Positions 16,801-24,640 are shown, counted from the first letter of the stretch. The stretch: DNA of 64,000 nt from Halobacteriovoraceae bacterium (GCA_020635135.1 JACKAJ010000015.1:1178001-1242000); one strand, 5' to 3'. Notes: a model not told the origin generated them from the sequence alone. Made by a program: numbers and translations.

Positions 16801-17906
16801 TTTTTGACATCGATAAAAATGGGAGAAGATAAAATAACTTTATTATTAAAATTATAAATCGGAAATTCTTTAGATACTTTGGCCTGTCCCTGTCCTCTTT
16901 CAAGAAATGCATTCTTAACAACAAGCTTACTATTTTTATAAACAAGATTAGCAGCACCCTTATCGCCTTCTACAAATTTTGAAGTTACCTGATTCATAAT
17001 GAGAGCCAAGTTTGCTTGCTCAATTTCATTTTTCCCTTGAATTGTTCCATGAAACCTGACATTTCCTCCGAGCTCGAATTTTTTTAGATTTTCATTATTC
17101 ATGAACTCATCTAGCAAAAAGTCTCCTGTAGCATTCAAACTAAAAAGTCTTCTCTTGGTCTCAAAAGGATTTTGAACTAATCCATCAATTTTCAATAGTC
17201 CAACTTCTTTTAGAATTGATAGCTCTTCAATCGAAAGTTCTTTCTCACTAAGATAAGCTCGTAGTTTGAAACTATTTAACTCTTGTGGCCCATTAACGTT
17301 GAGTTTCACATTTTCTACATTCATATCAAAGAGATAAGATTTTCGATAAACTTCCAAAGCGACATCATTCACATAGAAACTTTGAGTATCATTGATTTCG
17401 AAATAAATATCTTGTATCTCTCCTCGAGAAACGACCAATTGGCCCAGATCAAATCCTCGCAAATTATTTCTAAAAAAAGTTTTGATATCTTTTTCCAATT
17501 CATCCCAAATTATATTGTTTTCTTTTTTGGAATTTTGTTTTGTTTTAAATCTAAAATAACCATTTTTGAGTGATATATTTCCAAGATGGAGTTTTTCTTC
17601 AAAATTACTAAAAAGATTGAAGCCAACTTCAAGCTGATTAACTTCCGACTGGAGGTAGAGTCCCGTGCTTTCATCATGATAATTAATTGAAAAATCTTTA
17701 AAGACGAGACGAGGTGGAAATTTTTCTACTTTGATCGATGAAAACTTAATCGTCTCACTATACTCCTTAGGGATAGAACCGTTTACAATTCCTGTTAAAA
17801 TATTTCCAAAAGTTTCACTTGCAATAAACTCAGAAATCAATACATAGAAAAATGTAAAGACAAGCAAAACAATAACAAAACCTTTGTTAAGTTTTTTAAC
17901 GTTCAC
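13848..17906 (-). CDS. tamB: TamB-like translocation and assembly module protein (DUF490)
   Basis: A 1352-residue protein with an N-terminal membrane anchor (about residues 9-28). A very long stretch of AsmA/TamB-type beta-rich repeats follows (I-x-x-N-G-x-L-x-x-x-Y-x-I-x-G-G-L-S). The C-terminal DUF490 domain contains F-G-Y-A-E-D and many alternating L-S-L-S-S-S-L-T-type strands, and the protein ends F-R-W-T-F-K. TamB bridges the inner and outer membranes, working with TamA and possibly moving phospholipids. Start is GTG at 17906, overlapping the end of the upstream gene by 11 nt. The downstream Omp85 gene starts 1 nt after its stop, so the three genes look translationally coupled. Confidence 0.9.
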   Translation of the reverse strand: MNVKKLNKGFVIVLLVFTFFYVLISEFIASETFGNILTGIVNGSIPKEYSETIKFSSIKVEKFPPRLVFKDFSINYHDESTGLYLQSEVNQLEVGFNLFSNFEEKLHLGNISLKNGYFRFKTKQNSKKENNIIWDELEKDIKTFFRNNLRGFDLGQLVVSRGEIQDIYFEINDTQSFYVNDVALEVYRKSYLFDMNVENVKLNVNGPQELNSFKLRAYLSEKELSIEELSILKEVGLLKIDGLVQNPFETKRRLFSLNATGDFLLDEFMNNENLKKFELGGNVRFHGTIQGKNEIEQANLALIMNQVTSKFVEGDKGAANLVYKNSKLVVKNAFLERGQGQAKVSKEFPIYNFNNKVILSSPIFIDVKNFSLSEGLHVIPKVAQKIDGVVSGGISLLITPHRVDVNVSKKSSIKDFVIGSGEKEVLKIKNVGLQKALYSFSFDRDELKINNEIDIDGKIVNIVGILNDERYAIETSNFFFDAESFEHIAGLKLGGYGKSLIKVDGKFPNIKLNIESDLNNTRIEEFNLGRSESSITIDFAKDSLIFNKILGSLNTGTYRGNGIINYDKGTVDFKSNFDNLSLDDFKLLHYPIIKNLNQDLWTYINGSLSGSYQISGGLSLDKLIVDGKYFSDNIGLLGEHFNFVNAKFNYRNRALKVPNMTINLGRGKIQGNLYYNEISEIFKFNFGSSDILTRDFTYFFSYNAGFVSGVDLTLVGEISPKSTQMNCKVDFYDSSISGTDVENSNINMDYFNGVLQLNGNYLESAVVFNSIIDFNKRNGNNSELQAKFDIKNWAYVLNLFSSYEITSPYLEGSFVASLDSKFNIRDLNRLNLDFDLKKFSFDHPQVDYHAYGKNNIKVVNGDILNWNIDIRGSANEKIISKGHGSIYEDYWGGITANVLLDKINRVLNSLFNLKGNLSIEGQISRKDDRGMPNMDIIFVGDSVSISKTGIPLALNDTEFKINYKNGEVFINKFQSSLGNGLLKLNGKLKWNDFFPEVAVTYEIDDGIIQVNDKSYIVIDGRGNLIGNKRPYSLLGDLRVNGGEILDELSKFSKGSNLVESEEIRFLPKKIDYKNIEWLTLNLNTTIDREVHIRNSLADLKMLGKMNFTGTLDSPIILGKIFSNSDINNKVIIRNNELLVDKFTLTFNGDRNFLNPIVDFASSVQISDYKVFAKMYGPVKNLSVEFSSDPYLDRQSILSLLAFGYAEDVTDRLSQQDRDNLGSIGVGSFIFNQLKINEVLQDNLGVSMNLDTEFQEEESSLLEGRSQTGGQVGNVRSTTTVQLSKKLTEDVNLSLSSSLTGNVGQQQKMNLNYNLEENVSVEGVYELKTDVEGEDQRNDTSIGADLKFRWTFK

Positions 17907-18930
17907 TTTTTTGGTTTATCCTTTCTCGACATTTATTTTTTAGCTCTAGTACATTTTTTAAAATGCTAACATTATCTTCGATCTGATTGAGCTCTCTCCA
18001 AGCATTCAAGCAATCACCCATTTTGTAGTAAGCTAATCCTCTATAGTAATGTGCTTCAGAATTTTTAAGCTTTTCTCTTTTTTCAAGAAGGCTTATCTTA
18101 TCTAGAATTCTTGCTGGTGTTTGAAAGAGGAAACTAAAAGATATATCATCGTTAAGATTTAAAAAATGCAAAAAATCGTGAGTTCTTTCTATTGTAATTT
18201 CTTCTCTTTGAACTTCTGGTGGTTTTACTGCTTCAGCTTTACTCTTATTTTCAAACTGGTCTTTGTGAATAACAATATCTTTGTAATGAACAACTCTATC
18301 CTTAATCCTTCTCTCTTTCAGTGACATTGTAAAATTATCGATAGTCTTTTGGTTTTGCTTGCGATAAAGAGTATTCTTAAATTTTTTAAGTAGATCTTCA
18401 TCATTCAAGAGCGTCAGGTACTTTAAAATTGTTGACGGACCAGTTCTTAACTCATCTTTAAAAATAAACAACTCTATAATAAGTTCCAGATCGTGCTGAA
18501 ATGGTGGGATAACTTTCAATTTTTTTGCAGTAAAAATTTTAACAAGGAGATCACATTCTTTTTCTACTATCCCAAAGACAAAATCTTCATTTGAAAAATT
18601 AATTTCCATGCTTTTTTTTAATTCTCTCCAAATCTCACCACTATCAAAACGATAATAGTCTCTAAAATAGTTCTGATAGAATTTCTCATAATTTTTGATA
18701 AAATTTTTACTATCAAATTCAGATGAGCATTTTTCAAGTTGATAAATTTCGTGGAGAAAATTTATTTTAGGACTTTGAACATTGGAAAATGTTTCTTCTG
18801 GTATTAATTTGTATTTTTTAACTTTTCTAGAAAACTCTAAATAGTTTTCAAATGTTTTTAAAAATTCAGAAACGAGAAAATTTTCATTTTGTTCGCGAAG
18901 CTGACTTTCCCAGTCGGTTTTAATATCCAT
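17896..18930 (-). CDS. hypothetical cytoplasmic protein, TPR-like C-terminus
   Basis: A 344-residue, Lys/Glu/Phe-rich, predominantly helical protein without signal peptide or membrane segment. The last 60 residues contain a TPR-like helix pair (A-H-Y-Y-R-G-L-A-Y-Y-K-M-G-D-C-L-N-A-W). The rest matches no family I recognise. It is the first gene of the tamB-tamA unit and overlaps tamB by 11 nt, which suggests a role in, or regulation with, the Tam pathway. A TATAAT hexamer lies at 18959-18964 on the minus strand and GGGA precedes the ATG. Confidence 0.7.
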   Translation of the reverse strand: MDIKTDWESQLREQNENFLVSEFLKTFENYLEFSRKVKKYKLIPEETFSNVQSPKINFLHEIYQLEKCSSEFDSKNFIKNYEKFYQNYFRDYYRFDSGEIWRELKKSMEINFSNEDFVFGIVEKECDLLVKIFTAKKLKVIPPFQHDLELIIELFIFKDELRTGPSTILKYLTLLNDEDLLKKFKNTLYRKQNQKTIDNFTMSLKERRIKDRVVHYKDIVIHKDQFENKSKAEAVKPPEVQREEITIERTHDFLHFLNLNDDISFSFLFQTPARILDKISLLEKREKLKNSEAHYYRGLAYYKMGDCLNAWRELNQIEDNVSILKNVLELKNKCRERINQKSER

Positions 18931-19025
18931 TTCAAATTCCCATTTTAATCTTTAATAAATTATACCTTTTAATATGTAAGAATTTTTAAAGGGGAAGTTT
19001 TTAAACCACTGAAATATATGACAAA

Positions 19026-20360
19026 TTAAAGCGTTTCGAGAAATTTTGTCGAATATTTGTTTTCTTGAAAATTTTTATTTAAGAGAATTTTTTTGTGAAG
19101 TTCGATATTCGTTTCAATTCCGCCAACGATCATTTCATCGAGAGCCCGCAACATACGTTTTATCGCTTCTTCGCGAGTCCGACCTTTAACGATAACTTTG
19201 GAAAGCATAGAATCATAGTGTGGTGGTACGCTATACCCTGTATAAATATAGTCATCTACTCTAATACCGAGACCACCCGGTCTGTGATAGTGGTCTATTT
19301 TTCCCGGAGATGGTCTCATCGTTTTAGGGTTTTCAGCATTTATTCGGCACTCAATGACATGGTCACTCCATGTGATATCTTGTTGGGAAACTGACAGCTT
19401 TTCGCCGTTGGCAATCTTGATTTGTTCAGAAATGAGATCAAAATTACAACGCATTTCTGTCACGGGATGCTCAACTTGAATCCTGGTATTCATTTCCATA
19501 AAATAAAATTTTTCACTATCCTGATCAAATATAAACTCGACGGTGCCTACAGAGTTGTAATTCACTGCTCTGGTCAAAGCAAGTGCCGCTTCGCAAATTT
19601 CTTCACGGACAGCTTCAGTTAAAACGGGCGATGGCGATTCTTCAATGAGTTTTTGATAACGTCTTTGAATGGTACAGTCACGTTCACCCAAGTGAACAGC
19701 GTTTCCAAAATTATCTGCAATAACTTGCACTTCAATATGGCGAGGGTTCGTAATGTACTTTTCAATAAAAAGTGTGTCGTCTCCAAACGCTAAGAGTGAT
19801 TCTCTTTTGAGTGTTGAAATACTATCGAGAAGGTCTCTATCATTATTGATGACCTTCATTCCTCTTCCCCCACCTCCGGCAGAAGCCTTGATGATAACGG
19901 GGTATTGAAGTTCTGCTACCTTTTCTAATATTTCATTTTCACTTGCATTATTGATGGCGATCGCTTCGAGAATGGGTACCCCTGCTTTCTTTGCAATTTC
20001 CTTGCTGCGAATTTTACTGCCCATAACTTCTAGGCATTCTGGAGTTGGGCCGACAAAAACAATTCCGCATTTAGCACACATTCTTGCAAACTCATGATTC
20101 TCTGAAAGAAAGCCATAGCCGGGGTGGACGGCATCAGCACCCGTAATTTCAACAGCCGATAATATCGCGTGCATATTGAGATAACTTTGAAGGGCCGCTG
20201 GTGGTCCAATGCAAACAGATTCATCTGCAATTTTCACATGAAGAGATGTTTCATCGATTGTTGAGTGAACACTTACTGTCTCAATGCCAAGTTCGCGACA
20301 ACTTCGCATCACTCTAATGGCGATTTCACCTCTGTTGGCAATGAGTATTTTTTTTATCAT
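19026..20360 (-). CDS. accC: acetyl-CoA carboxylase, biotin carboxylase subunit
   Basis: A 444-residue ATP-grasp enzyme that carboxylates the biotin on AccB, the first half-reaction of malonyl-CoA formation for fatty acid synthesis. It shows I-A-N-R-G-E-I-A at the N-terminus, the glycine-rich ATP loop K-A-S-A-G-G-G-G-R-G-M at about 160, H-L-G-E-R-D-C-T-I-Q-R-R-Y-Q-K, and the catalytic F-M-E-M-N-T-R-I-Q-V-E-H-P-V-T-E. Its length equals E. coli AccC (449). The ATG overlaps the accB stop as ATGA, so translation is coupled. Confidence 0.98.
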   Translation of the reverse strand: MIKKILIANRGEIAIRVMRSCRELGIETVSVHSTIDETSLHVKIADESVCIGPPAALQSYLNMHAILSAVEITGADAVHPGYGFLSENHEFARMCAKCGIVFVGPTPECLEVMGSKIRSKEIAKKAGVPILEAIAINNASENEILEKVAELQYPVIIKASAGGGGRGMKVINNDRDLLDSISTLKRESLLAFGDDTLFIEKYITNPRHIEVQVIADNFGNAVHLGERDCTIQRRYQKLIEESPSPVLTEAVREEICEAALALTRAVNYNSVGTVEFIFDQDSEKFYFMEMNTRIQVEHPVTEMRCNFDLISEQIKIANGEKLSVSQQDITWSDHVIECRINAENPKTMRPSPGKIDHYHRPGGLGIRVDDYIYTGYSVPPHYDSMLSKVIVKGRTREEAIKRMLRALDEMIVGGIETNIELHKKILLNKNFQENKYSTKFLETL

Positions 20361-20794
20361 TGGTTGGTATCTATTTTAAAAAGTAACTGATCGTATTCTA
20401 CAAAGCTTTCATTATCGACACAAATTTCTACAAGTTTTCCACTTACATCAGCTTCGATTTCATTCATGATTTTCATAGCTTCAAGAATACAAAGTGTTTG
20501 CCCTTTTTTCACTTTCTGTCCAACTTTCGCAAACGTTGGTTCGCCGGGTGCAGGTGAGGAATAAAAAGTTCCAACAAAAGGAGCTTTTACTTTATGGTAA
20601 TGATCACTTGGACTCGCTTGCGCGGCCACTGGTGCTGGATCATGTTGAGTAACAACAGGACTTACTGAAACTTGTGGCTGAACTTGTTGGCTAAGGTTTA
20701 CTGATATTTTGAAATCTTCCGCTTCGTAACTTAATTCTGTAACAGAGTTTTCTTTGGCGAGATCAATAAACTTTTTTATTTTTTTAAAATCCAT
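20357..20794 (-). CDS. accB: acetyl-CoA carboxylase, biotin carboxyl carrier protein
   Basis: A 145-residue carrier. An N-terminal helical segment (1-35) is followed by a Pro/Ala/Gln/Val linker at about 36-62 and a biotinyl domain with the motif L-E-A-M-K-I-M in which Lys108 is biotinylated. It contains the thumb-type A-P-F-V-G-T-F-Y-S-S-P-A-P-G segment typical of bacterial AccB. Overlaps accC by 4 nt and follows efp by 11 nt in an aroQ-efp-accB-accC operon. Confidence 0.97.
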   Translation of the reverse strand: MDFKKIKKFIDLAKENSVTELSYEAEDFKISVNLSQQVQPQVSVSPVVTQHDPAPVAAQASPSDHYHKVKAPFVGTFYSSPAPGEPTFAKVGQKVKKGQTLCILEAMKIMNEIEADVSGKLVEICVDNESFVEYDQLLFKIDTNQ

Positions 20795-20805
20795 GGAATA
20801 ACCCT

Positions 20806-21372
20806 TTATTTGTTAACTCGCTCGACATAATCCCCTGTTCGAGTGTCAATTTTAAGAACTTCCCCTTCTTTAATAAAAAGTGGAACGTTCACTTGAAGAC
20901 CCGTTTCCATCATTGCTTTTTTCATCCCACCAGATGCCGTGTCTCCTTTGAGTCCAGGATCTGTTTCCTTAACCTTAAGTTCCACAAAATTTGGAAGATC
21001 GAGTGAGATGGGTCTTTCGTTATAAAAAACAATAAAAAGCTTCATCCCCTCTTGAAGATAAACGCGGGCATCTCCAACGGCCTCGTTGGTTAAGTGGATA
21101 GATTCAAATGTTTTTTGATCCATGAAATTAAACCCTTCTGGGTCGTCATACATGTATTCCATTTCTCTTTCTTCAACGTCTGCTTTTTCAAATGTATCAA
21201 CACCTGATTTGAAAGTTCTTTCGAGCATTTGACCAGTTTCGAGATTTTTCAATTTGGTTCTCACGAAAGCTGAACCCTTTCCTGGATTTGTGTGCTGAAA
21301 GTCCACGATGACATAGGGCTTTCCTTCAATTTCTAGTTTTAAGTTCTTTCTAAAATCTGACGTTTTGTACAT
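20806..21372 (-). CDS. efp: translation elongation factor P
   Basis: A 188-residue EF-P with three beta-barrel domains. It relieves ribosome stalling at polyproline. The domain I loop reads N-P-G-K-G-S-A-F, so Lys32, the residue modified by beta-lysylation in the EpmA type, is present. The C-terminal signature (about residues 150-175, ending with V-P-L-F-I-x-x-G-E) is conserved. Strong SD AAGGGAAG before the ATG. The efp-accB-accC order is common in bacteria. Confidence 0.97.
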   Translation of the reverse strand: MYKTSDFRKNLKLEIEGKPYVIVDFQHTNPGKGSAFVRTKLKNLETGQMLERTFKSGVDTFEKADVEEREMEYMYDDPEGFNFMDQKTFESIHLTNEAVGDARVYLQEGMKLFIVFYNERPISLDLPNFVELKVKETDPGLKGDTASGGMKKAMMETGLQVNVPLFIKEGEVLKIDTRTGDYVERVNK

Positions 21373-21390
21373 TTTCTTCCCTTATATAGA

Positions 21391-21849
21391 CTATGAATTC
21401 GCGTTTTCTGATTGGTGATACTCTCTCAGAGAATAAAGTGCAATATAATAAACCTCTTTTCCAAGCCCCTTCATTATGAAATCTGCAGCCTGGGCAGTCA
21501 ACATTCTGTGTCGGTAAGATTCCCTTTTATACACATTGGTGAGGTGAACTTCGGCGATAGGAATTTGCAAGCTTCGCAAAGCATCGAGTAGGCACACGCT
21601 GGTGTGAGAGAGGCCAGCAGGATTAATGACCAAACCGTCATAGCCCTGATCTTCTAACTCATGAATTTTATTGATTATTTCTGCTTCGGAATTACTTTGC
21701 ATCCAATCGATTTCTTGCCCTAAATTATTGCTTGCAGCTTTCTTGACAGTGTAATTCATAATCTCTTCAAGAGTCTCTTTTCCGTAGATCTCTACTTCAC
21801 GCTTTCCGAGAATATTTAAATTGGGCCCATTTATGATGCATATTTTCAT
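21391..21849 (-). CDS. aroQ: type II 3-dehydroquinate dehydratase
   Basis: A 152-residue dodecameric enzyme of the shikimate pathway that dehydrates 3-dehydroquinate. It begins I-C-I-I-N-G-P-N-L-N-I-L-G-K-R-E-V-E-I-Y-G, carrying the catalytic Arg and Tyr of the flexible lid. It also has N-P-A-G-L-S-H-T-S with the catalytic His, and E-V-H-L-T-N-V-Y-K-R-E-x-Y-R-H. The substrate-pocket Tyr usual in N-P-G-A-Y-T-H is Leu here. I prefer the ATG at 21849 to the in-frame TTG two codons upstream. First gene of the aroQ-efp-accB-accC unit; pepP, often between aroQ and efp, is absent. Confidence 0.95.
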   Translation of the reverse strand: MKICIINGPNLNILGKREVEIYGKETLEEIMNYTVKKAASNNLGQEIDWMQSNSEAEIINKIHELEDQGYDGLVINPAGLSHTSVCLLDALRSLQIPIAEVHLTNVYKRESYRHRMLTAQAADFIMKGLGKEVYYIALYSLREYHQSENANS

Positions 21850-21929
21850 AATCAATGGGCACTAATCTAGTAAGAAAATGAGATATTGGCTAGAGGAATA
21901 ACAATTCACGCCTGCGATGGGCGAAGTAT

Positions 21930-22319
21930 TTAATAGTTCACATATATAACTTCACAAGTATAGTTGTATGAAGAAGCATCTTCAGGGGGATTTTCTAAAT
22001 ACTCAGCATTTAACTCTATCCTACCGGCCTTTTTATTTATTTCCGTTAAAAAGCCTCCCTCCTGACTGTAGAGATTAAAATTAAAGCCATAGTTTTTATC
22101 ATTATCCTCCCATTTCTCGGAAGAACCTATCCAAATGTAAGGGTTAATAAATAAACCACTATCGTACATCTTAGTGAAGCAAAGTGATAAATGGTATAGA
22201 GTATCTTGAGTTTCATCACTAAGTGATTTTACATGTATTCTATCCGGATCAGTGCTTTCGTTTTTTGAACCACAGCCAATTAAAAATATAAAAATCGAGA
22301 AAAAAACTAATATTTTCAT
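21930..22319 (-). CDS. small lipoprotein of unknown function
   Basis: A 129-residue protein with a lipoprotein signal (hydrophobic stretch ending F-L-I-G-C, Cys16). The mature part is short, polar and aromatic-rich, with a second pair of Cys residues possible (L-C near 47 and Y-T-C-E near 123) that could form a disulfide. No family recognised. Very strong SD AAGGAGG seven bases before the ATG. It follows another unrelated lipoprotein gene in the same direction. Confidence 0.75.
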   Translation of the reverse strand: MKILVFFSIFIFLIGCGSKNESTDPDRIHVKSLSDETQDTLYHLSLCFTKMYDSGLFINPYIWIGSSEKWEDNDKNYGFNFNLYSQEGGFLTEINKKAGRIELNAEYLENPPEDASSYNYTCEVIYVNY

Positions 22320-22374
22320 CTTATCCTCCTTGGGGATATCAAAATCTTTAATCTTGCTGGGTTAACTAAATTTT

Positions 22375-22920
22375 TTAAATGTGGAAAGGTTCGTGAATTG
22401 CGTTTGGATTATATTCACATTCTAATTCAGCCATCTCAATTTTTTCTGAGTCTTTCGTAATGGCATTTAACAAACCTGTAAACATGATGCTAAATTTTTT
22501 CTTATTTAAAATTCTACTTAGATGAATTTGTAAATCTAAGTTCAAATTGTCTTTATCATCGATTGAACCGTAGCTTATACTTAATTCGAAGTTACTCTTT
22601 TCCTGTGGATCTACTCTAAAAGCTAATAACCTTTTTCCGAGCCCTTTAGCATAGTATGTCTCTGATCCCGATTCAATATTTGTAATTTTAATGTAACTTG
22701 AATCTAAAAAAGTGCTCTCAAACTCGACTTGATAACTTTCTCGATTTTTATCAAGTGTTATGCACTTGATTTCCGAATGCATAGGAAGATCTTCTCCTCC
22801 CGAACTCGTTCCAAGGTAACTCTCTTCTCCTGCTGCTGTTTCCGTATTAGATTTTCCACATCCAGAGAGGACAACCAATAAAAAAACGCCAAGCAATCTT
22901 TTGGTAATTTTCCTATTCAT
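22375..22920 (-). CDS. lipoprotein of unknown function
   Basis: A 181-residue protein with a lipoprotein signal (L-L-V-V-L-S-G-C-type sequence, Cys21). A Ser/Gly/Glu-rich linker at about 22-48 leads to a beta-rich domain (I-K-C-I-T-L-D..., L-D-L-Q-I-H-L-S-R-I-L). No family recognised. It has a well-formed promoter whose -10 ends only 6 nt before the ATG and no separate SD, so it may be translated from a leaderless mRNA. It is divergent from the TIGR02147 regulator 89 nt away, which may control it. Confidence 0.72.
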   Translation of the reverse strand: MNRKITKRLLGVFLLVVLSGCGKSNTETAAGEESYLGTSSGGEDLPMHSEIKCITLDKNRESYQVEFESTFLDSSYIKITNIESGSETYYAKGLGKRLLAFRVDPQEKSNFELSISYGSIDDKDNLNLDLQIHLSRILNKKKFSIMFTGLLNAITKDSEKIEMAELECEYNPNAIHEPFHI

Positions 22921-22926
22921 AAGCCT

Positions 22927-22955
22927 ATATTAGATTTTGATCGAATTTTTCTCAA
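22927..22955 (-). promoter_or_regulatory. promoter of the lipoprotein gene, start codon at about +1
   Basis: Minus strand TTGAGA (22950-22955), a 17-nt spacer and TAATAT (22927-22932). The ATG begins at 22920, six bases after the -10, so transcription should begin at or next to the start codon. Confidence 0.65.
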
Positions 22956-23009
22956 GATTTTTTTTATAAAATATCTTTATTTTTGTTAATTTTAAATTAA
23001 AATGAATCT

Positions 23010-23810
23010 ATGCTATTCGAAGTTACCGATTACAGAGAATTTATACAAACAATGCTAGAGCAAAACTCTCAAGTTAAAGGGTACAGGGCCTCCCTAGCAG
23101 AGTATATTCAATGTCATCGATCAGTTCTTCCTCAAGTGCTTTCTTACAAAGTAAATCTTACCTTAGACCAAGCCGCTCGGGCTGCCCGGTTTTGGGGATT
23201 AAATTCCTTAGAGCAAGAATACTTTATTAACCTTGTAAATCTTGAAAGATCTGGTTGTGAAGAACTAAAAGAGATAATACAAAAAAGATTATCTGAGATA
23301 AAAACCAAACTGAACCTTATAGAATCGAACATACCAGAATTTCGAACTATTCCTGAAAAATTTCAAACTTTGTTTTATTCAAACTGGATATACTCAGCTG
23401 TATTTGTAGCCCTTTCAATTCCTACTTATTCGAGTATCGACGCCGTCGCAGCAAAACTCAATCTCCCCTTGGATATTGTTAATAAAGTGATTTCAGACCT
23501 ATCGAAGATGAAATTGATAAAAATGGAATCAAATAAAATTAAAACAACAGAAAAAAGTATTTTTTTAAAAAAAGAATCTCCACTAAGACTTGTTAATCAC
23601 TTAAACTGGAGACACAAAGCCATAGAAGATATTGCACGGAACCATAGCTCTTCAGTTCATTACACCGATCTTTTTGCCATAAGTACCAAAGACATCGCCA
23701 AAATAAAAAAAATGTTATTGAATTTTATCAGTGAATCTAAGAGCATTGTTCAAAAATCAAACGAAGAAGAACTTGTCGCCTTTTCATGTGATTTCTATCA
23801 ACCATACTAA
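23010..23810 (+). CDS. TIGR02147 family protein, putative transcriptional regulator
   Basis: A 266-residue protein of the TIGR02147/DUF4423 type, a family greatly expanded in Bdellovibrio relatives and Fibrobacter. It begins with the typical Y-R-E-F-I-x-x-M-L, then an HTH-like segment (S-L-A-E-Y-I-Q-C-H-R-S-V-L-P-Q-V-L) and the N-L-T-L-D-Q-A-A-R-A-A-R-F-W-G-L-N-S-L-E-Q-E-Y-F-I-N-L-V motif. A second winged-helix-like region occurs at about 130-180 (A-V-A-A-K-L-N-L-P-L-D-I-V). Family members are thought to bind DNA, but targets are mostly unknown. No SD is visible; TAAAAT lies 6 nt before the ATG. Divergent from the lipoprotein gene. Confidence 0.85.
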   Translation: MLFEVTDYREFIQTMLEQNSQVKGYRASLAEYIQCHRSVLPQVLSYKVNLTLDQAARAARFWGLNSLEQEYFINLVNLERSGCEELKEIIQKRLSEIKTKLNLIESNIPEFRTIPEKFQTLFYSNWIYSAVFVALSIPTYSSIDAVAAKLNLPLDIVNKVISDLSKMKLIKMESNKIKTTEKSIFLKKESPLRLVNHLNWRHKAIEDIARNHSSSVHYTDLFAISTKDIAKIKKMLLNFISESKSIVQKSNEEELVAFSCDFYQPY

Positions 23811-23920
23811 GGATCAAAACAATTCGCATCTTCTATGGATATAGTAACTTTTAAAAAAGATCAAAGGAAATTCACTTTATATTTCAAAAGGTTAGCAAGA
23901 TAGATTTATATGTATATATA

Positions 23921-23933
23921 TGCTATAATTATA
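23921..23933 (+). promoter_or_regulatory. extended -10 promoter and palindrome upstream of vapB
   Basis: TG-n-TATAAT at 23921-23929 forms an extended -10, and TATAATTATA (23924-23933) is a perfect 10-bp palindrome. The vapB ATG at 23937 lies at the predicted transcription start. VapBC complexes usually repress by binding such palindromes, so operator function is plausible but inferred. Confidence 0.5.
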
Positions 23934-23936
23934 TGC

Positions 23937-24125
23937 ATGAGAACAACACTTATTTTAAAGGACGAACTTATCCAAAAAGCCAAAGAGCTAACGGGAATTA
24001 AAGAAAAAACGGCCGTCGTCCACGCAGCCCTTGAAGCTTTAATTGAAAAACATTCTCGCGAGCGACTTCGAAAGCTTGCAGGGACTCAGAAAAAACTTCA
24101 ACCCATTCCTCGACGAAATTCTTAA
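23937..24125 (+). CDS. vapB: VapB-type antitoxin
   Basis: A 62-residue protein from the ATG at 23937. It begins M-R-T-T-L-I-L-K-D-E-L-I-Q-K-A, a ribbon-helix-helix DNA-binding strand and helix of the VapB/DUF2191 type. The centre, K-T-A-V-V-H-A-A-L-E-A-L-I, is the second helix. The basic C-terminal tail would bind and block the toxin. An in-frame ATG at 23910 would add nine hydrophobic residues not typical of the family and would lie upstream of the apparent -10, so I reject it. Four bases separate it from vapC. Confidence 0.88.
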   Translation: MRTTLILKDELIQKAKELTGIKEKTAVVHAALEALIEKHSRERLRKLAGTQKKLQPIPRRNS

Positions 24126-24128
24126 GCT

Positions 24129-24485
24129 ATGGTTTTAGTCGATACATCTGTTTGGGTAGAGTTTTTCAGAAAAGGACACAGAACGCTCGACAACCTTCTC
24201 TCTGAAGACCGAGTTGCTGTCCATCCTATTATCATTTCAGAATTAGCTTGTGGTCATTTAACTGATCGCTTTGAAATATTATCGCTACTGCTCAGTCTTC
24301 CTCACGCCAAGCCAGTAATTTTCGAAGAAGTTCTAAACACTATTGAATTGAATGAACTCTACGGTTCTGGCTTAGGCTATTGCGATGTCACACTTATAAC
24401 CTCAACACTTATTTCTGGGTTTGATTTGCTTACGCTTGATAAAAAAATGAGTCGAGCTTATCGAAAAATCTCTAAAACAATTTAA
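24129..24485 (+). CDS. vapC: VapC-type PIN-domain toxin (ribonuclease)
   Basis: A 118-residue PIN-domain protein. The four acidic metal ligands are all visible: Asp5 (V-L-V-D-T-S-V-W), Glu38 (I-S-E-L-A-C-G), Asp86 (G-Y-C-D-V-T-L) and Asp104 (L-T-L-D-K-K). VapC toxins are Mg-dependent endoribonucleases that cut tRNA or rRNA and arrest growth. All key residues are intact, so the toxin is probably active and held by VapB. It ends close to an unusual inverted-repeat element. Confidence 0.92.
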   Translation: MVLVDTSVWVEFFRKGHRTLDNLLSEDRVAVHPIIISELACGHLTDRFEILSLLLSLPHAKPVIFEEVLNTIELNELYGSGLGYCDVTLITSTLISGFDLLTLDKKMSRAYRKISKTI

Positions 24486-24506
24486 AAAAAAGTTTGAAGC
24501 CAATAC

Positions 24507-24634
24507 CTGAATCGGTTCATAAATGCTTCAGATTCAAGGAATGACGAAAGCAACGACTGAGGCGTGCTTCCTGCACGTCGCAAGGAGGGGTTTTCGATCA
24601 TGACGAAGAAGATGAGGTATTTATGGACCGATTC
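24507..24634. repeat. imperfect inverted-repeat element between vapC and the TPR gene
   Basis: Arms at 24510-24530 and 24613-24633 are complementary over 21 bases with three mismatches. Inside is a smaller hairpin (GGCGTGC at 24561-24567 with GCACGTC at 24573-24579) and a direct repeat ATGACGAA at 24541-24548 and 24600-24607. The element fills most of the 155-bp gap. It could be a miniature mobile element, a REP-like repeat or a structured RNA; the window alone cannot decide. Confidence 0.5.
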
Positions 24635-24640
24635 TCGACT

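Noticed and set aside
23910..23936. Upstream ATG for vapB
   Set aside because: It would add a hydrophobic nine-residue tail atypical of VapB and lies upstream of the apparent -10 element.
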